This document shows positions 43,006-50,553 of a stretch of 64,000 nucleotides of DNA, in pieces. The stretch is from Micromonospora wenchangensis (GTDB lineage: Bacteria > Actinomycetota > Actinomycetes > Mycobacteriales > Micromonosporaceae). The translations under genes were made by a program, and so were the position numbers. The stretch lies in contig NZ_MZMV01000027.1 in the NCBI RefSeq assembly GCF_002210435.1, positions 1 to 64,000 on the forward strand. Direction: 5' to 3'. Every line of letters begins with the position of its first letter. Position 1 is the stretch's first letter. Below the pieces are notes generated by a model, which had not been told where the DNA came from, made no database searches, and saw only the letters and a list, made by a program, of their open reading frames with translations.

Positions 43006-44000
43006 CGCTGGTCTCCTTGGACGGTGAGGGCGCCCTCGGTGTCGCGGCGCAGGACGATGCGCTGGTAGATGAGGGCGAAGACGAGGCTCAGCAGGAACAT
43101 GATGATGCTGATCGCGCTGGCGTAGCCGACCTCGAAGCGGCGGAAGCCGTACTGGAACATCGTCACGGCCATGGTCTCCGAGGCGTGGATCGGACCGCCG
43201 CCGGTGAGCACCCAGACCATGTCGAAGAGCTGGATGGTGCCGATGACCGACAGGAACACGCTGATCCGGATGGTCGGGCCGAGCAGCGGCAGGGTGACGA
43301 GCCGGAACGCCTGCCACGCGCTGGCCCCGTCGGTGACCGCCGCCTCGTTCAGCTCCTTGGGGATGTTCTGCCGGGCGGCCAGGAAGAGGATCATGTAGAG
43401 GCCGAAGTACTTCCAGGAGACCACCAGGAAGACGGCGTACAGGACGGTGTCCGGGTCGGCGAAGACGGCCCCCGCGTCGGCTCCCAGGAACCGGGAGATC
43501 GCGTCACCGAATCCCCGGTTGGGCGAGAACACCAGGTTGAACAGGACCGCGGTGGTGACCTCGGAGAGCACGTACGGGGCGAAGAAGATCACCCGGTAGA
43601 TGGCGCGTCCCCGCAGCGGCTGGTTGAGCAGCATCGCCAGGCCCATCGCGACCGGCAGCTGGACGACCAGGGAGAGCACGATCAGCACGAGCCCGTGCCA
43701 CAGGTCGCCCCGGAACACCGGATCGGCGAAGGCCCGGGTGTAGTTGTCCAGCCCGATGAAGTTCTCGGGCAGACCGAAGCCGTTCCACTTGTAGAGGCTG
43801 GCGTAGCTGGCCACCACGATCGGTGCCAGCACCAGCAGCAGGAACAGCAGCAGGGACGGGGTGAGGAAGATGGCCAGGGCACGGCGGCGGCCGGGCCGGG
43901 GCCGGCGGCCGGTACGGCGGACGCCGCCCGACCCCGGCCCCGACGGTTCGGTCACTCGGCCGCCGGGTCCCGCGTTCGACAGGATCGATGGCGTGGTCAT
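43002..44000 (-). CDS. Carbohydrate ABC transporter permease (MalF type)
   Basis: A 332-residue permease with a cytoplasmic Arg-rich N-terminus (about 1-40) and six spans. The EAA loop is ELNEAAVTDGASAWQAFRLV. The ATG at 44000 is chosen because GGAG lies just upstream and the N-terminus then has normal length; the open frame to 44387 runs back into the binding-protein gene. It forms the channel with the MalG-type partner encoded next. Confidence 0.94.
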   Translation of the reverse strand: MTTPSILSNAGPGGRVTEPSGPGSGGVRRTGRRPRPGRRRALAIFLTPSLLLFLLLVLAPIVVASYASLYKWNGFGLPENFIGLDNYTRAFADPVFRGDLWHGLVLIVLSLVVQLPVAMGLAMLLNQPLRGRAIYRVIFFAPYVLSEVTTAVLFNLVFSPNRGFGDAISRFLGADAGAVFADPDTVLYAVFLVVSWKYFGLYMILFLAARQNIPKELNEAAVTDGASAWQAFRLVTLPLLGPTIRISVFLSVIGTIQLFDMVWVLTGGGPIHASETMAVTMFQYGFRRFEVGYASAISIIMFLLSLVFALIYQRIVLRRDTEGALTVQGDQR

Positions 44001-44055
44001 GCCTGCTCCACTCAGTTCTCGCCGGCGGCTGGTGATCGGTGGGGGTGGTGCGTCA

Positions 44056-45348
44056 CTACTGGGTCTTAGCCACCTGGGTGATGTCCTTGAGGATCTGCGC
44101 GGGTGACTTGCTGCCGGCGACCAGGGCGGCGACGCTGTCGTTGACCTGCTGGCCGACGGCCGGCGGGTACGCCTGGTCGAGGTAGAGCTGGAAGCCGGTG
44201 GCGGCGGCCAGGGTCTCCGCGACGACCTTGGCGTTCGGGTCGGCGATGGCGTCGGTGGCTTCCTTGACCGTGGGCAGCACCGCGCCGGTCTTGGTGCTGC
44301 GCCGCTGCACGTCGACGCTGAGCAGGGTCTTGAGGAAGTCCATGGTGGCCGGCGGGGCGTCCTTGCCGACGGCGAAGCCGTTGCCACCGCCGAAGACCTC
44401 GGTGGCCGAGCCCTTGCCGCCGTCGACGGCCGGGAAGGGGAAGAAGCCGAGCTTGTCGCCGAGCCCCTTCTTGCTGGTCGAGCTGGACGCCTGCACCGAC
44501 GGCGCCCACTGCCCCATCAGCTCCAGCGCCGCGCCGCCGTTGCCCATGGTGGCGGCCTGGCCGTCCGGGGAGCCGTACTCGGCGCCGAGGAAGCCCTTCT
44601 GGAACGGCTGGAGGTCGATCAGCTCCTTGAACCGCTCGCCGGCGGCCACGAAGTCGGGGGTCTCGAAGTTCTTGTCCTTGGCGGCCTGCTGGAGTGCGCC
44701 CAGCCCGCCGATGCGCATGGACAGGTAGGCCCAGTAGAAGTGGGCCGGCCACTTGTCCTTGCCGGCCAGCGCCACGGGGGTGATCCCGGCGGCCTTGAGC
44801 TTGCGGACCACGTCGAGCAGCTCGGCCCAGGTGGCCGGCGGCGCGGCGATCTGCGCCTTGGCGAAGAGGTCCTTGTTGTACCAGAAGCCGACCATGCCGA
44901 TGTCGAACGGCACCCCGTAGATCTTGCCGTCCACCGTGTACGGCTCGAGGGACAGCGGCAGCAGGGTGTCCTTCCAGGGGGCGACGGTCTCGGTGAGGTC
45001 CTTGACCAGGCCCGCGTCGACCTGCTGCTTGAGCACCCCGCCGCCCCACGACTGGAACAGGTCCGGCGGGGAGCCGGCCTGGGTGGCGGTGGTCAGCTTG
45101 GCCTTGAACGCCTCGTTCTCCAGCGGCTGGATCTCGATCTTCACGTTGCTGTGCGCGCCCTGGTACTCCTGGGCCACGGCCGCCCAGACCGGCAACATCG
45201 GCTCGGTGTTCTGGATGTGCCACCAGTTGATCGTCTGGGGTGCGTCCGGGTCGTCGGACGCGTCGTCGCTGCAGCCGCTGAGCAGGTAGGCGCCGGCGCC
45301 GGCGCCGACGAGGCCGAGCAGCGATCTGCGGGAGAGGTGCGCTGTCAT
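44056..45348 (-). CDS. Sugar ABC transporter substrate-binding lipoprotein
   Basis: A 430-residue extracytoplasmic binding protein of the family 1 (MalE-like) type. The N-terminus combines a twin-arginine-like motif (SRRSLLG) with a lipobox LLSGC, so it is probably exported folded and anchored by the Cys at about residue 26. The rest shows INWWHIQNTEP and the GVPFDIGMVGFWYNKDLF stretch typical of sugar binding proteins. It heads the minus-strand importer operon and is divergent from the GH43 beta-xylosidase. With that neighbour and the xylanase beyond it, xylo-oligosaccharides are the likely ligand. Confidence 0.94.
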   Translation of the reverse strand: MTAHLSRRSLLGLVGAGAGAYLLSGCSDDASDDPDAPQTINWWHIQNTEPMLPVWAAVAQEYQGAHSNVKIEIQPLENEAFKAKLTTATQAGSPPDLFQSWGGGVLKQQVDAGLVKDLTETVAPWKDTLLPLSLEPYTVDGKIYGVPFDIGMVGFWYNKDLFAKAQIAAPPATWAELLDVVRKLKAAGITPVALAGKDKWPAHFYWAYLSMRIGGLGALQQAAKDKNFETPDFVAAGERFKELIDLQPFQKGFLGAEYGSPDGQAATMGNGGAALELMGQWAPSVQASSSTSKKGLGDKLGFFPFPAVDGGKGSATEVFGGGNGFAVGKDAPPATMDFLKTLLSVDVQRRSTKTGAVLPTVKEATDAIADPNAKVVAETLAAATGFQLYLDQAYPPAVGQQVNDSVAALVAGSKSPAQILKDITQVAKTQ

Positions 45349-45401
45349 GATCCATCCCTTCAGGGACTCACGAGGTGCTCGGGCGCCGGCCGGGCCGGCG
45401 G

Positions 45402-45411
45402 GTTTCGAAAC
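45402..45411. promoter_or_regulatory. GTTTCGAAAC palindrome in the importer/GH43 divergent region
   Basis: A perfect 10-bp palindrome 54 bases upstream of the binding-protein start. It shares the TTTCGAAA core with the 45560 site and may be a second LacI-type operator controlling the importer operon. Confidence 0.45.
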
Positions 45412-45440
45412 GTGTATCTCCGGAACTTTCAGAGCGTCGC

Positions 45441-45451
45441 CGGTATTACCG
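45441..45451. promoter_or_regulatory. CGGTATTACCG palindrome
   Basis: A perfect 11-base palindrome around a central T in the same divergent region, directly followed by GATCGATGG. It differs from the TCGAAA-type sites and might bind another regulator. Confidence 0.35.
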
Positions 45452-45559
45452 ATCGATGGCGGGCACGCTACGAGTTGTTTCCACGCGGGTCAAGCCCTCT
45501 GTCCTATCGCGGCGAAAACGGCTAGCGTGTGCAGGGCTTCACCGACCATGGCCCTGATT

Positions 45560-45572
45560 TCGAAAGTTTCGA
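45560..45572. promoter_or_regulatory. TCGAAAGTTTCGA operator upstream of GH43
   Basis: A perfect 13-base palindrome around a central G, 22 bases before the GH43 start. It contains CGAAAGTTTCG, matching the CGAAA-N-TTTCG element described in streptomycete xylanase promoters, a site of the kind bound by LacI-type repressors. Its position close to the start fits repression of GH43. Confidence 0.65.
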
Positions 45573-45593
45573 GAGCTGCCCCGAGGAGTGCAC

Positions 45594-47219
45594 GTGTCGA
45601 CCGACACCGCTGAAGTGGCGACCGCTGCCCGGTCGATCCGCAATCCCGTCCTCGCCGGGTTCCACCCGGATCCGTCGATCCTGCGGGTCGGCGACGACTA
45701 CTACCTGGCCACCTCGACGTTCGAGTGGTACCCCGGGGTCCGCCTGCACCACTCGCGCGACCTGGTGCACTGGCGACCGCTCGGCGGGATCATCACCGAC
45801 CGCCGCCTGCTCGACCTGCGCGGCTGCGGCGACTCCAACGGCGTGTGGGCACCCGACCTGACCTACCACGACGGGCAGTTCCACCTCGTCTACAGCGACG
45901 TGGCCAGCTTCGCCAGCGGCTACTGGGATCCGCAGAACTTCCTGATCACCGCGCCCGACATCACCGGCCCCTGGTCGGACCCGGTGAAGCTGCACGGGCG
46001 CGGCTTCGACGCCGCACTGTTCCACGACGACGACGGCACCACCTGGCTGCTGGCCATGAGCGCCGACTGGCGGCCCGGCCGGGACCGCTTCGGCGGCATC
46101 GAGATCCAGCAGTACGACCGGGCCGCGCGCCGGCTCGTCGGTCGGCCCCGCATCCTGTTCACCGGCACCCCGGTCGGGGTCACCGAGGGCCCGCACCTCT
46201 ACCGCCACGACGGCTGGTACTGGCTGATCACCGCGGAGGGCGGCACGAGTTGGGAGCACCAGGTCACCGTGGCCCGTTCCCGCGAGCTGTTCGGACCGTA
46301 CGAGGTGGACCCGGACGGTCCGCTGCTGACCTCGGTGGGCCGACCCGACCTGCGGTTGCAGAAGGCCGGCCACGGCAGCCTGGTCCGCACCCCCGACGGC
46401 GGGTGGTACCTCGCCCACCTGGTCGGTCGCCCCTACTCCCCGCTGGGCAGTTGCGTCCTGGGCCGGGAGACCGCGATCCAGCGGGTCGAGTGGCCCGCGG
46501 GCGGCTGGCCCCGGATTCCCGGCGGGGTGCCCGCCGACGAGGTCGACGCCCCCGACCTGCCGGCGCACCCGTGGCCGGCGGAACCCGACACCGACGACTT
46601 CGACGCCGACGAGCTGGGCACGGCGTGGTCGACGTTGCGCCGGCCGGCCGACCCGGACTGGATCGACCTGCGGTCCCGCCCGTCGCACCTGCGGGTCCAC
46701 GGTGGGCAGTCCCCCGTGGGACGGCAGGCCCCCAGCCTGGTCGCCCGCCGCGTCGGCGCGACCCGGTGCGCCCTGGAGACCGTCGTCGAGTTCGACCCGG
46801 TCGACCACCGTCAGCTCGCCGGGATCACCGCCTACTACAACACCCTGAACTGGCACCACCTCTACCTGACCCGAGCCGACGACGGCCGCACCGTGCTGGA
46901 ACTGCTCAGCTCCGACAACGGCCGGCGCACCGCCCACCCGGAGCTGACCGTGGACACCGGCGGCGTCACCCGGGTCGGCCTGCGCGCCGAGTTCGACGGG
47001 CCGGTGGTGCGCTTCGGCTACGACCTGGGCGCCGGCTGGCAGCAGCTGCCGGTCGAGTTGGACGCGACCATCCTCTCCGACGAGCACGCCGCGCTGATCA
47101 TCGACGGTGAGCCGGCCGCCTGGGGGTTCACCGGGGCGTTCCTCGGGCTCTGGGTCCAGGATCTCGGCGGCGACGGCGGGTACGCCGATTTCGACCGGGC
47201 CACCTACCGGGAGCACTGA
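45594..47219 (+). CDS. GH43 beta-xylosidase with C-terminal beta-sandwich domain
   Basis: A 541-residue intracellular enzyme: no signal peptide. The catalytic five-bladed propeller covers about 15-310 and the C-terminal concanavalin-like domain about 325-541, the layout of XynB-type GH43 beta-xylosidases. The three acidic residues are visible: Asp26 (HPDPS), Asp139 (GFDAALF) and Glu198 (VTEGPHLY). It should hydrolyse imported xylo-oligosaccharides to xylose. The GTG at 45594 has GAGGAG six bases upstream; a GTG at 45588 overlaps that site and is less likely. It is divergent from the sugar importer operon across a region with several palindromes. Confidence 0.94.
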   Translation: MSTDTAEVATAARSIRNPVLAGFHPDPSILRVGDDYYLATSTFEWYPGVRLHHSRDLVHWRPLGGIITDRRLLDLRGCGDSNGVWAPDLTYHDGQFHLVYSDVASFASGYWDPQNFLITAPDITGPWSDPVKLHGRGFDAALFHDDDGTTWLLAMSADWRPGRDRFGGIEIQQYDRAARRLVGRPRILFTGTPVGVTEGPHLYRHDGWYWLITAEGGTSWEHQVTVARSRELFGPYEVDPDGPLLTSVGRPDLRLQKAGHGSLVRTPDGGWYLAHLVGRPYSPLGSCVLGRETAIQRVEWPAGGWPRIPGGVPADEVDAPDLPAHPWPAEPDTDDFDADELGTAWSTLRRPADPDWIDLRSRPSHLRVHGGQSPVGRQAPSLVARRVGATRCALETVVEFDPVDHRQLAGITAYYNTLNWHHLYLTRADDGRTVLELLSSDNGRRTAHPELTVDTGGVTRVGLRAEFDGPVVRFGYDLGAGWQQLPVELDATILSDEHAALIIDGEPAAWGFTGAFLGLWVQDLGGDGGYADFDRATYREH

Positions 47220-47245
47220 CCGCCCGGCGCAGCCCGACCGACCGC

Positions 47246-47278
47246 ACCACGACCGGCTCCGGTGGGGCCGGTCGTGGT
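47246..47278 (+). terminator. Terminator after GH43
   Basis: Perfect 12-bp inverted repeat ACCACGACCGGC / GCCGGTCGTGGT with a nine-base loop, 27 bases after the GH43 stop. Confidence 0.8.
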
Positions 47279-47340
47279 CGTGCCCGGGGTCCCGGCGGCG
47301 TCGAAACGTTGCGACGCACGGCCGGCGGCGTGACCAGGAG

Positions 47341-47358
47341 TTCCGGAAGTATCGATGG
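47341..47358. promoter_or_regulatory. TTCCGGAAGTATCGATGG element, copy 1
   Basis: The palindrome TTCCGGAA followed by TATCGATGG, 173 bases before the xylanase start. A second copy lies 57 bases downstream. Confidence 0.45.
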
Positions 47359-47397
47359 TTGACCCGCAGGGTCCGCGCTCGTAACGTTCCAGTCGAC

Positions 47398-47414
47398 TTC
47401 CGGAAATCGATAGG
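47398..47414. promoter_or_regulatory. TTCCGGAAATCGATAGG element, copy 2
   Basis: Second copy of the TTCCGGAA plus ATCGAT arrangement, 116 bases before the xylanase start; spacing between halves is one base shorter than in copy 1. Confidence 0.45.
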
Positions 47415-47529
47415 CAACTATCGGTAGGTTCCGGCGCGGTCGTCCCCCGCGCGCATCGGTGGCCGCACCGCTCCCCCGCCCCACCTCGCCGCCGTCGACC
47501 CGTCGACGGGCCTCGGGAAAGGAACGCAG

Positions 47530-48723
47530 ATGATGCTCAGACGGTGGATGGCTGCCGGGTTGGTCGCCGTCGCGACCGCCGGTGTGTTGAACGCCGTACC
47601 GGCCGCCGCCGAACGGCCGTACGACCCGACCGCGCAGAGCCTGCGCGCCCTGGGCCAGCGCCACGGGCTGTACGTCGGCACCGCGGTCGACATGGCCGCC
47701 CTCGCCGACCCCGCCGAGCCCCGCTACCGGGAGATCGTGCGCGACGAGTTCTCCACGGTCACCGCCGAGAACGTGATGAAGTGGGAGTCGCTGGAGCCGA
47801 CCCGGGGCACCTACGACTGGTCGGCGGCCGACGAACTCGTCGCCACCGCCCGGCGCAACGGCCAGAAGGTCCGGGGTCACGTGCTGGTGTGGCACAGCCA
47901 GCTACCCAAGTGGCTCACCGACGGGGTGGCCGACGGCTCCATCGACAACACCGAGCTGCGGTCGATCCTGCGCAAGCACATCACCACCGTCGCCAGCCGC
48001 TACCGGGGCAGGATCTGGCAGTGGGACGTGGTCAACGAGGCCGTCAGCGACCCCTGGGACACCCCGTCCACCCTGCACTACAAGGGGTTCTGGGCCGAAC
48101 ACCTCGGCCCCGGTTACGTGGCGGACGCGTTCCGTTGGGCCCGCGCCGCCGACCCGACCGCCCTGCTGTTCTACAACGACTACAACATCGAGGCGTTCGG
48201 CTCCGGCGACCCGGCCAACGACAAGACCCAGTTCGTCTACGACATGGTCAAGGGCCTGCTGGCCCGGGGCGTGCCGATCGACGGGGTCGGCAGCCAGGGC
48301 CACCTGGGCACCCAGTACGGCAACTACGACACCCTCCAGGTCGCCGACGCGCTGCACCGGTTCGCCGGGCTGGGGCTGTCCACCGCGTTCACCGAGGTCG
48401 ACGTGCGCAGCCGGCTGACCGACGGGGTCCAGGCCGGCGACTCGGAGGAGATCAACCCCCGGCTCCAGGCGTCCGCGGCGAACTTCCACGTGCTGTTGCA
48501 GGCCTGCCTGGCCGAGCCGCGCTGCCTGTCGTTCACCGTCTGGGGCTTCACCGACCGGCACTCCTGGGTGCCCGGCACCTTCGACGACCCGCCGCAGGGC
48601 CTGGCCACCATCTACGACGAGAACTACCAGCCCAAGCGGGCGTACCAGGTGATGAAGGCCGACCTGATCTACGCCGGGCCGCCGTACGTGCGGATGCGGG
48701 CCACGCCGAAGCCGCGCCGGTAG
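47530..48723 (+). CDS. Secreted GH10 endo-1,4-beta-xylanase
   Basis: A 397-residue extracellular xylanase. The signal peptide ends near AAA (residue 27). The GH10 barrel spans about 35-380, with the acid/base Glu170 in WDVVNEAV and the nucleophile Glu289 in AFTEVDVR; the substrate motifs TAENVMKWESLEPTRG and GHVLVWHSQLPKW are complete. No binding module is attached. AAAGGA precedes tandem ATG codons at 47530 and 47533. A polysaccharide deacetylase gene follows after eight bases and is probably cotranscribed, so backbone cutting and deacetylation would go together. Confidence 0.95.
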   Translation: MMLRRWMAAGLVAVATAGVLNAVPAAAERPYDPTAQSLRALGQRHGLYVGTAVDMAALADPAEPRYREIVRDEFSTVTAENVMKWESLEPTRGTYDWSAADELVATARRNGQKVRGHVLVWHSQLPKWLTDGVADGSIDNTELRSILRKHITTVASRYRGRIWQWDVVNEAVSDPWDTPSTLHYKGFWAEHLGPGYVADAFRWARAADPTALLFYNDYNIEAFGSGDPANDKTQFVYDMVKGLLARGVPIDGVGSQGHLGTQYGNYDTLQVADALHRFAGLGLSTAFTEVDVRSRLTDGVQAGDSEEINPRLQASAANFHVLLQACLAEPRCLSFTVWGFTDRHSWVPGTFDDPPQGLATIYDENYQPKRAYQVMKADLIYAGPPYVRMRATPKPRR

Positions 48724-48731
48724 GCCGGCCG

Positions 48732-49328
48732 GTGGGCGCCGACATCCTCGACACGGCCCGGGGCGGCGGGCGGACGGTCAGCCTCACCTTCGACGACGGC
48801 CCGAACCCCGCCGACACCCTGCGCCTGCTCACCGTCCTGCGGCGGCACCGGATCGCGGCCGTGTTCCTGCTCTGCGGCGGGCAGGTCGAGGCCCACCCCG
48901 AGGTGGTGCGCAGGATCGTGGCCGACGGCCACCACCTGGGCAACCACAGCATGCACCACGACGACATGAGCACCTGGTCGGCCGAGCGGATCGAGGCGGA
49001 CCTGCGGGCGACCAACGAGGCCATCCGGCGGGCCGTGCCGGCGGCCAAGGTCCGGTACTTCCGGGCCCCCTACGGGGCCTGGGGGGCGACCCCGGCGGTG
49101 GCCGCCGCGCTGGGCATGCGGCCGCTCGGGTGGCGGTTGGCCGTCGGGGACTGGGAGCCACCCGGCACCGACGAACTCGTCCGCCGGCTGCTCGACGGGG
49201 TCACTCCCGGCGCGGTGGTGCTGCTGCACGACGGCGGCGGGGACCGCAGCCAGAGCGTCGCGGCGGTCGACCGGATCGCGCCCGTGCTGCGCGCACGACG
49301 CTGGCGGTTCACCCTGCCGGCCGGATGA
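48732..49328 (+). CDS. Polysaccharide deacetylase (NodB/CE4 domain)
   Basis: A 198-residue NodB-homology protein consisting of the catalytic domain alone. CE4 motifs are in order: TFDDGPNP (metal and base Asp), HHLGNHSMHHDDM (metal His pair), RAPYGAWG, the WRLAVGDWEPPG region, and VLLHDGG with the final catalytic His. CE4 enzymes remove acetyl groups from xylan, chitin or peptidoglycan; the position directly after a GH10 xylanase suggests acetylxylan. However, no signal peptide is visible from the GTG at 48732, so it might be exported by another route, act inside, or start differently; the same frame runs open upstream through the xylanase gene. The ribosome-binding site is weak. Confidence 0.87.
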   Translation: MGADILDTARGGGRTVSLTFDDGPNPADTLRLLTVLRRHRIAAVFLLCGGQVEAHPEVVRRIVADGHHLGNHSMHHDDMSTWSAERIEADLRATNEAIRRAVPAAKVRYFRAPYGAWGATPAVAAALGMRPLGWRLAVGDWEPPGTDELVRRLLDGVTPGAVVLLHDGGGDRSQSVAAVDRIAPVLRARRWRFTLPAG

Positions 49329-49332
49329 CCCG

Positions 49333-49365
49333 CTGCCGGCCCGCCCCGGCGGAGCGGGCCGGCAG
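49333..49365 (+). terminator. Terminator of the xylanase/deacetylase operon
   Basis: Perfect 12-bp inverted repeat CTGCCGGCCCGC / GCGGGCCGGCAG with a nine-base loop, five bases after the deacetylase stop. Confidence 0.75.
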
Positions 49366-49385
49366 ACCGGCCACGGCCGGTGCGG

Positions 49386-49426
49386 GTGGTGGGTGGGGGG
49401 TCGGGGTGTGCCCGCCCACCCACCAC
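49386..49426. terminator. Second hairpin between convergent operons
   Basis: GTGGTGGGTGGG / CCCACCCACCAC, 12 perfect base pairs with a 17-base G-rich loop. The G-runs (GGG, GGG, GGGGGG, GGGG) could also form a quadruplex on the plus strand. Confidence 0.55.
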
Positions 49427-49429
49427 GCC

Positions 49430-49476
49430 GTCGGGGTGCCGCCGGTCCACGTCCCTGGACGCGGCGGCACCCCGAC
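49430..49476 (-). terminator. Third hairpin, terminator of the minus-strand secretion locus
   Basis: GTCGGGGTGCCGCCG / CGGCGGCACCCCGAC, 15 perfect base pairs, with a further GTCC/GGAC stem inside the loop. It lies 24 bases beyond the stop of the low-complexity protein gene. Confidence 0.75.
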
Positions 49477-49500
49477 CTGGACGGTCACGGCAGGCGTGAC

Positions 49501-50490
49501 CTACCGGACGACACCGGAGCCACCGCTGCTGCCGCCACCGCCGCGCCGGTGGTGGTCACGGGTGCGGTCGGTCACGTTGCGCCGGCTCACCGACTCGTGC
49601 GAAGAGCCGCTGTCCCGGCCGCTGGTGCGGGAGGTGTGGGTACGGGAGGTGTGGTTACGGGAGGTGGTCCCGCTCCTGCGGTGCGAACTGGCGGTGTCGG
49701 CGATCTCCCCACGGGACTCCGTGTCCTGCCGGGAACGCCTCGGCTGTTCCCGGGGGCCCCGGGTGACCATGAACGCGGAGCCCGCGCCGTGCACGATGGC
49801 CCCGGCGTTGCCGGCCGTGGTGTCCTGGCCCGGCGCGTAGCCGACGCCCCAGGTGAGCGCGCCTGCGGCGGCCACCGCGCCGTAGGCGGCCCGGACCAGG
49901 TCACCCTGCTGGCCGTTGCGCAGCGAGTTGATCACCTCCTTGCCCACCACGTACGCGCCGGGGCCGGCGGCCAGGGCCAGGCCCACACTGTTGGCCACCG
50001 CGTTGCCCCGCAGCCCGGCGGCACCCTGCACCCCGGGTGACGCGACCATCGACACGAAGTTGACGATCTTCTCGTCGTTCTCGTAGATCCAGTTGCCGGT
50101 CGCCTTGATCAGGGTCATCACCCGGTTCCCGCTGTCCAGCGAGTGCTCGCTGGTTTCCCCCTCGCTCCACTGGACGCTGATCGAGTCACCCGGGCCGGGG
50201 CTGCTGCGACCCGAGGAGGTCGACGTGTTGTACGGCTGGCCCACGTCGGCCTGGTAGTCGGCCGCGCTGTACTGGCCGTAGCCCGACGGCATGGACGAGG
50301 TGCTCGGGGCGTCCTGGCTGTAGTTGCTGGGGGTGTAGCTGACCTGCGGGTTACTGGCCTGGCTGTAGACGCTCGGTGAGTAACTGATCTGCCCGTACCC
50401 GCTCTCGCTGGGCGGGTAGTGGACGCTGTAGTTCTCGCTGCCGGTGGGACTTCCGGTCCCGCCCGGTGGCGGCTGATGGGGTGAGGACAC
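49501..50490 (-). CDS. Protein with Tyr/Ser/Gln-rich head, hydrophobic core and Arg/Gly-rich tail
   Basis: A 329-residue protein of no family I recognise. Residues 1-94 hold no Lys or Arg and are Ser/Tyr/Pro/Gln-rich; 11 Tyr fall between 21 and 87, with GYGQ at 31-34 and 70-73 and the repeat YSPSVYSQ (37-44) / YTPSNYSQ (52-59). Residues about 120-240 form an Ala/Gly/Val-rich, moderately hydrophobic region that may hold one or two membrane segments. The tail (245-329) is rich in Arg, Ser, His and Gly and ends in a Gly/Ser run. The head-and-tail composition recalls eukaryotic phase-separating proteins such as FUS. It is the last gene of the minus-strand secretion-like locus, 63 bases after the VirD4-like gene. 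The GTG at 50490 has AAGGAG six bases upstream. Confidence 0.8.
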   Translation of the reverse strand: MSSPHQPPPGGTGSPTGSENYSVHYPPSESGYGQISYSPSVYSQASNPQVSYTPSNYSQDAPSTSSMPSGYGQYSAADYQADVGQPYNTSTSSGRSSPGPGDSISVQWSEGETSEHSLDSGNRVMTLIKATGNWIYENDEKIVNFVSMVASPGVQGAAGLRGNAVANSVGLALAAGPGAYVVGKEVINSLRNGQQGDLVRAAYGAVAAAGALTWGVGYAPGQDTTAGNAGAIVHGAGSAFMVTRGPREQPRRSRQDTESRGEIADTASSHRRSGTTSRNHTSRTHTSRTSGRDSGSSHESVSRRNVTDRTRDHHRRGGGGSSGGSGVVR

Positions 50491-50553
50491 CTGGGCTCCT
50501 TGATGCTCGACCAGCGGTTGACACGCTCTTTACGACCGGCCCGGCGCACCGGT

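Larger units (their letters stand above)
47220..47529. other. 310-base regulatory gap between GH43 and GH10 genes
   Basis: No gene. It holds the GH43 terminator (47246-47278) and, nearer the xylanase, two copies of a TTCCGGAA/ATCGAT element (about 47341 and 47398) and a third partial copy (CTATCGGTAGGTTCCGG, 47418-47434). It should contain the GH10 promoter. Confidence 0.6.
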
